Below, piece by piece: positions 37,237 through 48,779 of a stretch of 64,000 nt of DNA (its first letter is position 1; each line of letters begins with the position of its first letter). Source of the DNA: Ypsolopha sequella. Lineage: Eukaryota > Arthropoda > Insecta > Lepidoptera > Ypsolophidae. The position numbers and the translations under genes are program-made. The notes below the pieces were generated by a model. It was not told the origin of the DNA. It searched no databases and saw only the letters and a program-made list of their open reading frames with translations. The stretch spans positions 1,054,001 to 1,118,000 of the forward strand of contig CAKOHE010000107.1 of assembly GCA_934047225.1 (NCBI GenBank). The letters run 5' to 3'.

Positions 37237-37487
37237 AATAGTAGTTTATGCTACAAGGGCGCAAAGGAATAAATTACGAGGACGATTTAAAACACGAGCG
37301 TAGCGAGTGTTTTAAACGTAACCGAGTAATTTATTCCTTTTACGCCAGTGTATCATACTACGTTTTTCAATGCATAGTGTGAGGAAATGAAAACAAATAT
37401 AATCTTGTGATCTTTAAATTATGATTGGCTCAAAAGGATTGTATCCAGAGCCGTTAAACAGTGGAAAAAAAAGTACAACATCTATGG
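37237..37487. repeat. Dispersed repeat with internal palindrome, copy 1
   Basis: 251 bp, matching 39782-40032 at a 2,545-bp offset. It contains a long imperfect palindrome: AATAAATTACGAGGACG with TTTAAAACACGAGC, then GAGTGTTTTAAACGTAACCG with AGTAATTTATT. The end reads GGCTCAAAAGGATTGTATCC then AGAGCCGTTAAACAGTGG. Non-coding. It may be a MITE or the terminal repeat of a larger unit. Confidence 0.8.
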
Positions 37488-37780
37488 AACAGTGCTCGCC
37501 AATCTTTATGTCGCCTCTGAGTGAGTTACGAGTGCAACTTTGCGCAGGTACAGTCAAGGAAACAATACTATCAACGGTTGATTATTAAATGTTTACTATA
37601 AGTGGGAAGGTGTACTTGTTGTACCTAGCTATTGAAATATTTATTTATTATTTTAGTGCAATCTTAAGTATATAAATAAAACGCATTAATATTAAAAATA
37701 AGTAAATTTATAATGTACAAATATAAGCAAATACGTTGTTACTTTATTTAGAGAGGTGAGACACCATCTATAAAAACTGG

Positions 37781-37912
37781 TTACCTACTTGAAGAAGGAA
37801 CATTTTCGTCCGAATCACTATCGTCTGTAAAATTTTGGTCCTCCTCAGTGTCGTCAGTGTCCTCCTCCTCCTCACATTGTCGCCTTAAAACGCTATAACG
37901 ACCGCGAGGCAT
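37781..37912 (-). CDS. Short acidic ORF or first exon, feeding the 47-bp array
   Basis: A 43-codon minus-strand frame from the ATG at 37912: MPRGRYSVLRRQCEEEEDTD, then an acidic tail with DDTEEDQNF, DDSDSDEN and VPSSSR. The final codons overlap a plausible donor AG/GTAACC, so this may be a first coding exon of a longer gene whose frame closes only if unspliced. The acidic Ser/Asp-rich N-terminus resembles those of some transposase-derived proteins, but no family can be named. The first eight codons are the sequence repeated in the adjacent minisatellite, so the array grew from this start-codon region. Confidence 0.35.
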   Translation of the reverse strand: MPRGRYSVLRRQCEEEEDTDDTEEDQNFTDDSDSDENVPSSSR

Positions 37913-38690
37913 AACAACAACAATTAACTTTAACAAACGCTATAACGTCCGCGAGGCATAACAACAACAATTAACTTTAACAAACGCTATAACGACCGCG
38001 AGGCATAACAACAACAATTAACTTTAACAAACGCTATAACGACCGCGAGGCATAACAACAACAATTAACTTTAACAAACGCTATAACGACCGCGAGGCAT
38101 AACAACAACAATTAACTTTAACAAACGCTATAACGTCCGCGAGGCATAACAACAACAATTAACTTTAACAAACGCTATAACGTCCGCGAGGCATAACAAC
38201 AACAATTAACTTTAACAAACGCTATAACGTCCGCGAGGCATAACAACAACAATTAACTTTAACAAACGCTATAACGTCCGCGAGGCATAACAACAAAAAT
38301 TAACTTTAACAAACGCTATAACGTCCGCGAGGCATAACAACAACAATTAACTTTAACAAACGCTATAACGTCCGCGAGGCATAACAACAACAATTAACTT
38401 TAACAAACGCTATAACGTCCGCGAGGCATAACAACAACAATTAACTTTAACAAACGCTATAACGACCGCGAGGCATAACAACAACAATTAACTTTAACAA
38501 ACGCTATAACGACCGCGAGGCATAACAACAACAATTAACTTTAACAAACGCTATAACGACCGCGAGGCATAACAACAACAATTAACTTTAACAAACGCTA
38601 TAACGACCGCGAGGCATAACAACAACAATTAACTTTAACAAACGCTATAACGACCGCGAGGCATAACAACAACAATTAACTTTAACAAAC
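37888..38690. repeat. Minisatellite, 47-bp unit, 17 copies
   Basis: Units begin AAACGCTATAACG(A/T)CCGCGAGG at 37888, 37935, 37982, 38029 and so on to 38640, exactly every 47 bp. Almost the only variation is A versus T at one site, in the order A T A A A T T T T T T T A A A A A, plus one AAAAATT variant in the unit at 38264. On the minus strand every unit contains ATGCCTCGCGG(T/A)CGTTATAG, that is, a start codon and MPRGRYSVC followed by TAA. The A/T site is synonymous (Gly) in that frame. Confidence 0.95.
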
Positions 38691-39781
38691 TAAATCAACA
38701 AAACAACAAATAAAGGCAACACAGACAGATTCAACGATTAACTTAACGAGTCATAGAATTTGCGCGTGTGTAGTGTACGGACGTAGCACTAATACTAACG
38801 CATAGTGTTGACACCTGCTAAATGGTGAGCGGGGGGTGTGGTGCGGCACGCAGGCGGGTGTGCTCCGCGCCGTCGCTCCTGTAACGTCCCCCTGACACCG
38901 TAAAACGGCTATTGCGTCGCCTCCTGCGTCTATCTTCAGAGGCGACTAAAGATTGGCGCGCACTGTATGAACAGTGTTCATACCCGTGCTTACGCTATAA
39001 TTTGCTTACGCGCGCTCTATATTTTACTTATGTATACTCTAAAGTTAGTACTATTAATTTATGTGTAGGTACTAATAATTTTGTAGCAACATATACTGAT
39101 GAAGGTTATGGCGAAAAGTAATTTATTGAATTGCAAAAGTAATTTAAATTTTCTGGCCGCAGATGTAAGATTGTAAAGTCTTTTTTTTATTTTCATTACA
39201 TTTTGATAGGCATTAAATACGCTCGGAAGGAAAGGGTGGCATCAAAGAAACAATTACGTTTAGCCGTCAGGGGGTAGACCAGGGTGATATCATACCTACG
39301 CACAGTATGTCATTTTGTGCTCTTGTTTTTGTGATGAGTTTCTCAAATAACAATTTACCGTGTTTTAGGAGATGTAAGAGTAGTTCAAAGTATAAAAAAT
39401 TATTGAAAATTTAGGGCAAAAAAATATTTGTTTTTTTAAACTATATTTGGGCCCGCTGGTGCATCAGTAAAATGATAAATAAAATTTACATATGACTCAA
39501 ATGACATACAGGAAGTGGTCAGAAAATTTAACTTCATGCTCTACCTTCCACGTGATAGGAGTGACGTCATTTGGCCGCAAGTGCGCCGAAAAGAATAAAC
39601 CAGGGATCTGCACAAGAGTGTCATCATACGTAGACTGGATCGAATCTCTGGTTTGGCCAGGGGAGTGAGACGTGACGCCACCTAATTTACTGTCGTTAAT
39701 AAAATATTACTATACGAAAACACCAGAGACATTATAAATACAATAACTACGGGCTCAAAAGGACGAGAATCCAGACCCGTT
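38691..39781. other. Unassigned region between the 251-bp repeats
   Basis: GC-rich around 38820-38900 (GAGCGGGGGGTGTGGTGCGG). A 69-codon plus frame at 38912 has no recognised motif. Near 39748 GGCTCAAAAGGACGAGAATC followed by CAGACCCGTTAA is a diverged copy of the end of the 251-bp repeat. Confidence 0.4.
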
Positions 39782-40032
39782 AATAGTAGTTTATGCTACT
39801 AGGGCGAAAAGGAATAAATTACGAGGACGATTTAAAACACGAGCGTAGCGAGTGTTTTAAACGTAACCGAGTAATTTATTGCTTTTACGCCCGTGTATCA
39901 TACTACGTTTTTCAATGCATAGTGTGAGGAAATGAAAACAAATATAATCTTGTGAACTTTAAATTATAATTGGCTCAAAAGGACTGTATCCAGAGCCGTT
40001 AAACAGTGGAAAAAAAAGTATAACATCTATGG
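39782..40032. repeat. Dispersed repeat with internal palindrome, copy 2
   Basis: Direct copy of 37237-37487 with a handful of substitutions (for example GGGCGAAAAGG versus GGGCGCAAAGG). The palindromic core is retained. Confidence 0.8.
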
Positions 40033-40660
40033 TACACAGGAAAGGCTGCAGGTTAGCCAACCATTGTAAATAAATAAAAAAAAAAAAAATAATAAAGCCC
40101 TAGGGCAAAATAATCGACTTTTTGTTCGGTTTTGATGCATAAAAAGTGGGCCTTTACGAGCACATGCATTGAAATATATTTAAAAAATATTTATATGCAA
40201 TATATAGATAATAAGACTGTGCAGTTGTGCAATGTGTGTTCAAGTAAATTTGACTTTATTGTGTTACAAATATGGTTGTTATTGTTATGACAGCATATTC
40301 AAGTGAAAATCGAGCCATATAATTATACGTATGTATATGTAGGTATTATTTATGTTTCAGGTTTGTATCTCATTTCGTCTAAGAGCTAGAGACCCGTGAC
40401 ATACGGACAGCGAAGTGACATTAATAAGGGTCCGATTTGCCCTTTCGGTACGGAACCCTAAAAAGGGACATACGAGTGCTTGCGCCCTTCTCGCTCGGCT
40501 CGTGTCGTAATGCACAGTCTCAGTTCTCTGTATAATGTCTATGGACAACGATGTACAGTGTTCCCAAAGTCTAAAGTTTCTATACAATGAATAAGGTCAC
40601 GTGGTACGTCCGGTCGCTCGGCTATAGATTTGTATGCGCATTATTACTTTGGGAGTACTG
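40033..40660. other. Spacer with lepidopteran repeat fragment
   Basis: At about 40361-40466 the minus strand reads AGGGTTCCGTACCGAAAGGG then TTCGCTGTCCGTATGTCACG, a fragment of the dispersed repeat also seen at 55.35 kb. The rest is unassigned. Confidence 0.55.
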
Positions 40661-40664
40661 GTCC

Positions 40665-40942
40665 TCTAAAAAGGCCGTTTTGCATGAATCACATTATGAT
40701 TCCGTTCTCATGCCGTCTCTTTTGCACGCATGAAAAAACTCTGACTCCATCCTACTTTCAAATCATTTTATGATTCACCCAAGTCGGCCTTTTTAGATCC
40801 TCAGGTCCTGTAAAAAGGCCGTTTTGCATGAATCACAATATGATTCAGTTCTAATGCCGTCTCTTTTGTACGCGTGAAAAAGCTCTAACTCTATTCTACT
40901 TTTAAATCATTTTATGATTCACCTAAGTCGGCTTTTTTAGAT
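40665..40942. repeat. Tandem pair of MITE-like elements
   Basis: Copy 1 (40665-40797) starts TCTAAAAAGGCCGTTTTGCA with TGAATCACATTATGATTC, and ends with the complement-like ATGATTCACCCAAGTCGGCC then TTTTTAGA. Copy 2 (40808-40942) has the same structure with about 10% changes. Between them is TCCTCAGGTCC. Each has imperfect terminal inverted repeats of about 35 bp with a 60-bp centre. The TATGAATCACA motif also occurs within the interior of the 19-kb element. Confidence 0.8.
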
Positions 40943-42290
40943 CGTCTGTAGCTCCTCGCTCGACCAATAAAAATTATCGCATTTCCCGCCTCAGCGTCTA
41001 TTTGTTGCAGCTTCGATTGATTTTGTTCACAGAACACATTTACTCACGAGAAGAACGTCAACTTCATACAAATAAAGAGGGACCGTAATTTATTCTAGTT
41101 GGGGGCTAGAAGACAGATGGCGTTGGCGTCAAATAAAAACAGAAAATCAGAAAAACAAACTTAGTGAGAGGTTGTATTGGGTTCGAACCTCGTGCCTGTT
41201 GATCACAAATGATTTGTAGACGCTTTTGATTCGGTATACGAACCTCCGAGTCTTGCCGTACTGTAAACATAGATTATTTTAAGATTTAGTACCCAGACAG
41301 AATAAAGATTCATGAATCAAAACAAATGTCAATTATGCTTATTTTAAGTACTTATTTAAAATAAATAATGTTTTCGTTTACAAGGTTTTCATTTTAATAT
41401 AATTTAGACGCAGAAGTTTTGCCGATAGTAATTTTTTTGTATACCTACTAGCTTGGCAAGAAAGTTGTGAAATAAATGGGGGCGCCACTTTCTATGCGAA
41501 AACAGTATTGATATGGTAACACCTTGAGATCTGTTGTGGGGAAATTAAGTGTCACCAGGAAAATAATTTTGGTTCCATTTCATATGAAATTGCCGTTTTC
41601 TATAGAGAATTTGAAGGAAACTCAATTTTCAGTACCAATATTTTAGCATTTTTGTAAGGAATGACAAATCCAAATTATGTCATTTTTTTGTGTATGAATA
41701 AGTCAACAAGCAACATTAATTTAATTTTTGAAAAGTGTCAGCTGTAAAAATCTATTACAAATCGAAACCGAATGGGCGGAGGTAGGCATGTATATGTAAC
41801 CTATTAGTATGTAGTATATAGGATGTGATTTATAGCCAGACGCGCGCTACTTTCGCCCGCAACAAGCGACAAAGAGGAACACGAAACTGAATCTTTTTGT
41901 TTAGGTTAACGCTTATTTTAAGGTTACCTATGTTAAGCAATTGTAAATTAAAAGTGTTTGGATAAGTCTCCACGGCGGGCCCAGGGCCATTGGGTGTTTT
42001 GCAAAGTCGTAAGCGTCATTTCTCCTGTCTGTCAACTCTCCTCGAATAGCAAAAGCTTGCCGATGGAGCCTTAGTCTTACTTAAATTTAACTTCCATCTA
42101 AAATGTGTTAGGTACGTATTTGTAAACGTTCCTTCGTTCTGCTTAACGTTAGACCCATTTTAGCTGCAATATGTGTTTGCAATGAGGGGTTTTCAAAGTC
42201 AAATTAAAAAAGAAAAAGTAGTACCGAACGACTCAATAGATGGCGCAGCCTGTACTAAAAGTGTCAAAAAATGTCTTTCTGGCAACACTG
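40943..42290. other. Unassigned
   Basis: No exon or element supported. A GGGTTCGAACC stretch at 41179 resembles a polymerase III B box, but no tRNA or SINE could be built around it. Confidence 0.4.
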
Positions 42291-42295
42291 GATTC

Positions 42296-42451
42296 TTATG
42301 ATTTTGACACTTCTTCTTTGCTTCTTTGTTTTTTATGATCAATCCATGCCTCAAATGTATTATTGCTAAGATTGTTCTTTCCGTAATTAGTTAAACTGAG
42401 TGTTCCTATATTTTTACAATTAGCTACAACGCATGGGCTGACCATGTTGAA
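42296..42451 (-). pseudogene. Possible THAP-domain remnant
   Basis: A minus-strand frame from the ATG at 42451: MVSPCVVANCKNIGTLSL, then NTFEAWIDHKKQRSKEE. The spacing CxxxxC near the N-terminus and a downstream Trp recall the start of a THAP zinc finger (C2CH). The later C-x2-H pair is missing and the domain is too short, so it would be a non-functional remnant. A chance frame is a real alternative. Confidence 0.25.
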
Positions 42452-42562
42452 AGTTGAATGTAATACCAAGCTATTAACGTAAGTAATACAGATAGAAAAC
42501 AACACAATATAAACACAGCAAAATAGGAATGTCTTGGTGAAGGGTGTTGTTGGATTTAACAA

Positions 42563-43565
42563 TTGAATTGACGATTTTTATCTTGCTGTTCACAGATTAA
42601 AAAATAATCTTTGCTTTTTGACACTTGAAAGCAGGGTAACGCCATTTGTGTTTACCTCTGAAAGCTTGATCAAGGTCAGTCTGGAAAACCGCTCATTCCC
42701 TTTATATCAGCAGTCTTCCGCTTTTCCATAGACTAAGCCTTGAAAATGGTTGTGTTATGGAACAAAATACCTTTAATTCAGAAAGTTATTACAAGTAAAA
42801 CTGAAAAAAAAGATATGAAAGAGAAGTTTACTTGGAATTTCGATTTAAAAATCAGCACTTTGATCATGATTCGATCGATGGCTTTATTTAACATCCTTGT
42901 CTTGGTATTGGTAATCTAATCATCATTAATTAAGGTTTTATGCCTATCCCAAAACAAAAAGATATCAATATCAAAGCAAGAAATCAGTAAATAAGATTAA
43001 TGTGACTTATATAAAATTGAGTGGAGTTGAAAATAAGTTCCTACTCCGAATTAAGCGCTCGAGCGCGCATCCCAATATTTTATAATTGACTTTGGGTTGT
43101 GTGTAATACGGAATTGAATGTTGCGATAGCTTTGTGCTACACGTATTTGTTGTACGTTGAACAATTATAGTGTCCTTCGACGCGCGGTCATCGGGCGACA
43201 TACGCGCTGTAACGTGCTGCATGCCAAAGAAGCCGCTACGACCGTAGCCCGAGTCAAACCCTCATCGCACCTAATGCTTTTAAATTAATTTAATTTGTAA
43301 TCGAAAGTGCAAGTGTATCAATCTTATAATCATTTCGGCATTATTATTGTTACGGTTACTTTATTGTTGCATTAAGATAACAAGTAATATTTGCCGTTGT
43401 TTATTATGTAAAAGATTTTGTAGGCTTTTTGTACAGATAGATTTTTTATGTTGCGCGTTCGCTAAGCAACCGCGTGCTGAGTGTTGAGCCATCGGTTGCG
43501 GCACGGGATCGGGCCGTCCCCGTACCCGTGTCGATTTGTTTACCTGCATTTCGAGAAGTGACATA
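42563..43565. other. Unassigned
   Basis: No supported feature. GC content rises at 43030-43260 and 43450-43550 without a splice-flanked exon. Confidence 0.4.
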
Positions 43566-44197
43566 TGAAAGAAGAAAGAAGAAGAAGAATAAAGAAAGAA
43601 AACAGATTTATTGCCAAAAAAAATGTGTTACAATGAAGACATATAAATAATTAAAAGACAAACTTACGAACTAAATTTAAAATAAACAAACTTAAAAGAA
43701 ATAAAATGTCGATTAAATATTCTTTGTTCTTTTTGGCAACAGGTGGCACGCTCAGCACGTGTGCTGCTAGATTAAAAAAACTAACAGCGCTGTTTTTCAA
43801 CGTACACCTAGGACAAAAAAATATACAAATTTCTATTCAATAAATTGCAGAAGGCGCATAAATCATAAAATTTGGAAAAAAAAAGACTTAATATTAAACA
43901 TGTTAAGTGCGGTAAAAAAAAAGAATACGAGAGTTAAAAGAGTGTTGAGTATATAGAGGTGTAACTGGTATCTTATTTACGTTCAATGATTATATATATA
44001 TGTATATGTATAAACTATTATAAAAATATTTTCTTTTTGTAGGTATAGGACTGAACTAAACTAAGTAAATAAATATATATAAATATTATTAAATCACAAG
44101 CGAACCCCAGAATCAGGAAAATGGTCTGCTAGCTGAAGAGCTAGCGATCTGGTTATTTTTTTTTTTGCTTTTATTTTATAACAGAATTTTGCAGATG

Positions 44198-47070
44198 TTA
44201 GTTGTTTTTCCAGTAACATATTTTTATTTTGTATTTTAGAGTAAAATGGGATACATTTTCCTGCAGTGGTGGGAGAAGGTCGTTCCAGATCTTCGAAGCC
44301 GCAAACCTGAATCCTGCTCTGAAGTTCGCAGTTTTGTGTGCGGGGATGTTCATTTTTTTTTTTACTTTACTTCTTGTGTGTTTGCCGTGTTCATCACCAA
44401 GCCATTTAAACTTACTAAATAGATATTCTGGACGACGGAAATGAACTTTTTTATGCACCATGACCGCAAGATGGAGCTCTCTACGTCCCTCCATTTTGAG
44501 CATTTTTCTTTCGTTTAGAAAGGGGGTAATATGTGACCGTCTTTTTATTCCGTAGCAAAACCTCGCACACGCATTCTGTACTCTTTGAATCGCACGACTA
44601 GTTTTGCCAAATAGTCTTGGGCCATATACTGTATCACAGTAGTTAAACACAGAAAGAATCAGTGATTCGACCAGTATAACCCTAACCTCCTCTTTTAGAA
44701 ATTCTCGAATTTCATACAGAACTTTGAGTCGAAAAAAGGCAGTTCTTATTTTCAAGTTTATGTGCTCTTGAAACCGTAGTTCGCTGTCTAATAACAGATC
44801 CAGATTCCTGGCAGTTAATGCTCACTCTATGCTTGTGTTATCGACTTGGATATCAGGCATCTTTTGTACGATTTGTTCGCACCGGTGTTTCGTACCCAAA
44901 ACCATGAAATTTGATTTTGTTGGGTTCAGTAAAAGAGCGTTTCTCTTGGTCCACTTGACAATGACATCAAGATCCTCGTTTATCTTTTGCACCGCTTCGT
45001 CAGTTTTTTGATGGTGAAAAGACTGATACAGCTGTGTGTCGTCTGCATATAAATGGACTCTGCAGTGCTTCAAATTGCTAACCAGGTCCGACGTATAAAG
45101 GATAAACAAAAGGGGGCTCAAAATTGATCCTTGCGGGCAGCCTCGGGGAATGGTTTTCAACGTCGACTGAACTACGTTTCCTTGGTCATCTTCGATAATG
45201 ACATATTGACGCCTGTTAGAAAAAAAGGATTTAAACCATTCACATGTCGATTGGGAAACCCCATAATATGACATTTTCGCCAAAAGCAATTCCGGAATCA
45301 TGCAATCGAAAGCCCGTGAGAAGTCCAGTAAGACCAGAATGCTTCCCTTGCCCGCATCCAACGCCGTCAGAATGTCATCCGTCACATTTGCTAGAGCAGT
45401 GGCTGTGCCGTGATGACCACGAAAACCTGATTGGATGGCTGGGAGAATAGACTCAGTTTCGAGAAAATTAGTTAGCTGGGAACATACAACTCTCTCAACT
45501 ACTTTGGATAAGACTGGTAAAATGCTAATCGCGCGTAAATCTTTGAAGTCCTCAACAGTAGAGCTTTTTGGTAAAGGTTTCACTCGTGCTATTTTCCAAG
45601 CATCCGGAACATGTCGTTCGACGATCGATTTATTTACCATATCTGTGATAATCGGTAGTGTGACTGATAGAGTCATTTTTATCATTTTTACTGATATTGC
45701 CTCGTATCCTGAAGCATTGGTATTAATTGCCTTTATTATTTTTAATACTTCGTTTTGTGTACATTTTTGTATTTAAAAGACATTAGTACCGTGTTTATTT
45801 TGTCTATAAAAGTTTAACAATTTGTCATCAATATTTGGGTCACCAGGTACGTCCAAAAAAAAGTTATTTATCTTATCAGGGTCATTTAGGTGCTGAGGAA
45901 TACTTGGTAAACTATTATTTCCCAAGACTGACCTCTGTTTTAGGTATTTCCACATCTTTACCGGGGTGTCTTTATTGTTATTTACATATTGAGTGAAAAA
46001 CGCTACCTTTTCCTGCCGGATAGCGCTAGTGACTAAATTTCTAAGGTCCTTATAGTATCTCAAATGGGATTCTCGTTTTGTTGAAAGAGCACGAGCTAAA
46101 GCTTTATCTCTCAGAGCCATTATTTCTTTTATTGTACTTGTTAGCCAAGGACATGGGTTTTCTTTAATTTTAATTTTACGCAGTGGGGCGTGCTCGTCGA
46201 AAATTGAGGACATAAACAAATTAAATAAACAAATCATATCATTTAGATTATTAGTACTATAAATATCTTTCCATGGAATCTCCTCTAACTCCTTCAAAAA
46301 CAGGTCATCGTTAATCTTATGCAGACTGCGGGTCCAAACAAAAAGTGCTACTTTGTTAGGTTTTTTTAACTTAAATTCACCTAAAACTAAACCGTGGTCG
46401 CTTAGGTCAGGGTTATGATGAACTCAAAAGATCATTGGATGAACTGTTATCGATTTACATAGTTTAGGGTCATCGGTAATGATAAGATCTAAAAGCGTTG
46501 CCGAATTACTTTGAATACGAGTTGGTTCCTGAACTAATTGGTAGAGCTCTTGCTGTTCAAGAAATGCAAGCAATTCCGGAGCAGAGTCCTTGTCAGGATG
46601 CAACAAATCAACATTGAAATCGGTAAGTATAAATATATGGTTGCAGTAGCCGAAGGTACTTATTGACTCACTCAAGGCGTCGATCGCTTCACCCGGACTC
46701 AGGCCCGACCCGGGACGGTATGCAGTGCCAACAGCAACGCGCCCGACTCCTGGTATACTGATCACCAACCACATCTGCTCGAGCGCAGAAGGAGGATGCG
46801 GCTTCTGCCGGATTCGCAGTCCACGTCGCACGTAAAAGCCCACACCGCCACCCCTCCCGTCGTGAGGTCGTGGAGTATTTTTCAAGATATACCCTGGGAT
46901 GACAGGAGCATACTTGTCTTGTCCGTCTCTAGTCCAGGTTTCATTCAGTGCCAACAAGTCAGGTTTATACTTTTCAAATGCAGCGCAAAGCTCACATCAC
47001 GTCCGGTGTTAAGTGACCTTATATTTAAAAAACCAAGATTTAGATACGAACTTTTGGTTTTATTTCTCAT
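44198..47070 (-). pseudogene. LINE ORF2 (endonuclease-RT), disrupted
   Basis: Frame from the ATG at 47070 (NLGFLNIRSLNTGRDV). A frameshift near 46985-47000 precedes PDLLALNETWTRDG. After that a single frame runs to 44198 with stops at 46424-46426 (TGA), 45773-45775 (TAA) and 44822-44824 (TGA). Endonuclease motifs: LNETW, GGGVGFYVRRGL, TDFNVDLLHP and SDHGLVLGEF. Reverse transcriptase motifs: WKIARVKPLPKS, RAISILPVLSKVVERVV, QSGFRGHHGTATAL, LLDFSRAFDC, GCPQGSILSPLLFILYTSDL and the catalytic YADD in HLYADDTQLY. The C-terminal part ends HFTLKYKIKICYWKNN. The catalytic residues remain, so inactivation seems recent and due mainly to point changes. Confidence 0.9.
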
Positions 47071-47508
47071 TGAAATTGAGATAATAATAGATTAGGCTAA
47101 GTTCAGTACAAAGGAAGAGAGATGTATAAAGTGATTCTAATATTCTTAAAATACAAAACATATCCCATGAATATGAAATTACTGGTGTAAATATAATTAT
47201 ATATAGAAATTATTGCGTACATATAATACATTAACACACCCAGTTGTATAAAACAACAATATTTTGTTATTATAAGTAATGTTTGAAAATTGCACCATAC
47301 ATTTACGTTGCGTAGTGTGAAAAATAGGAAATTACATTTTGATAAAACTAAAACATTTGTGTAAATAAAAAAAAACGGTATATACTACATTAATAACACT
47401 CTGCATTACTATAGTACTCGTATTTAAACTATGGAAGAAAATGTCCACATATTCTGCAATAATTGTGAAAGCGAAAATATGTGTGCGTAATATGATCGTA
47501 AAAATTAG

Positions 47509-48504
47509 TCAAAGAAATTTAGACAAATCTTCCATGTAACGGATTTTGAAAATTTTGCTCGTGTCAGTCTCACGCATTTGTACCAAGGCATTTTTTATCC
47601 AAATATGTTTAAAGTCCTTGCTTTTACCTACTTCCCGCGCCTTTGAAAATAGCATTTTAGTCTTAAGAGTTAGATGTTCATTGATGTAAAATCGTCGAGT
47701 CGGCGGTGGGAGGGACAGCTGCTCAGTTGTAAGCTCGCGGCGCACGCAGGCCCCGGCGAGGATATCGTCACGCAGGTGGCGAGTGGAGAGCTGCACCACG
47801 ATGTTCCGAGGCCGGTCACCGCGGTGCACCCCGGGTGCCGAACGGTGAACACTCCTAATACCCTCCTCTGGTACTTTGACGTCGACGAGGCTACCGATGT
47901 TCCGCATCAGACCAACAAGGTCCTCACCATTGGTTTCGGGAATATTCTGAATTTCTAGGTTGAATTGTCGGGAATTTTGATCCATAACGTCAAGGTTTCT
48001 CTCCACCTGGATCAATTCCTTTCTTAAATTCTCGTTCTCAACCCTTAGGTCATTTAACCCATTTACTTTTGCTTCCAGGGTTTCAAGACGGTTTTCCCAG
48101 TTCTCTAGGCGTTCAGATAACTTTTGCATGTCTTTCTGTACTGGTTTTAAAATTTCACTCAAATGATGCTTCCATTCCTCCCTGAAGGAACAAAGCTTTT
48201 CCTCGAAGAAGTCGATGAAAGCTTGCGTGTCTAAATTTACCATAGATGTCGGCATATTAGACAGTTCAGAGTCCTTTGGTTTTTTTGTGGTGTTTGTAGG
48301 CTGTTTAGCTATCGAAGGACTAGTTTTCTTGTATTTACATACCTGGCATTTCCATTTCAATTTGTTCATGGGCAAAATTTTATTAAATTCTGCTTAGGTT
48401 AATCCTGCACAAGATAAATGAAAATTGCGATGACATCCATTGCATTTAATATGGTTCTTGGGCGTTGTCGGTGAGGAACAGTTGAAGCAATTGTTTTCGC
48501 TCAT
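47509..48504 (-). pseudogene. LINE ORF1 (PHD finger, coiled coil), one in-frame stop
   Basis: From the ATG at 48504: MSENNCFNCSSPTTPKNHIK, then CNGCHRNFHLSCAGLT and a stop TAA at 48396-48394. The frame then continues without shift as AEFNKILPMNKLKWKCQVCK. The CxxC, CxxC, H-x4-C, CxxC arrangement is a PHD-like finger split by the stop. A long coiled-coil stretch follows (FREEWKHHLSEILKPVQK to LRKELIQVERNLDVMDQN), then RRM-like FNLEIQNIPETNG and a basic C-terminus (RRFYINEHLTLKTKMLFSKA). 331 codons besides the stop. Same fold order as the intact ORF1 at 35.5-36.5 kb. Confidence 0.88.
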
Positions 48505-48779
48505 TGTACACAAAAATTCCTTTAAGTTAAATAAAGTAAACCCTAGTGCCCTCTCTCGGACTTTCCACGCAACACCACCAACTCCTGCGCAACACTGCTT
48601 TGCAGACGGGTCGTATAGTCAGCTTTGCATGTAAACGATGTAGTACAAAGATTTGCCGGTAGATGGCGTGCAGTTAGAATAAATGAAAAATTTCAGGTTT
48701 CAGTCCGTTTCATGTAGGAAGCAGCACTTGGCGTATTTTCACTAGAACATTTATCACTACATATAATTTATTGGACATA

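Larger units (their letters stand above)
43566..48630 (-). mobile_element. Nearly full-length decayed jockey-like LINE
   Basis: A non-LTR retrotransposon on the minus strand: 5' UTR to about 48630, ORF1 48504-47509, ORF2 about 47070-44198, and a 3' UTR ending in a GAAAGAA-type tail (43566-43610 on the plus strand). ORF2 has one frameshift near its start and three in-frame stops, and ORF1 has one in-frame stop. The layout is otherwise collinear. It is related to, but distinct from, the intact element at 32-36.7 kb. Its C-terminal region is closer to the 10.5-kb family (VQRVQNACARFCYG). Confidence 0.88.

Noticed and set aside
41170..41200. GGGTTCGAACC as tRNA or SINE B box
   Set aside because: No A box at suitable distance and no cloverleaf can be formed around it.
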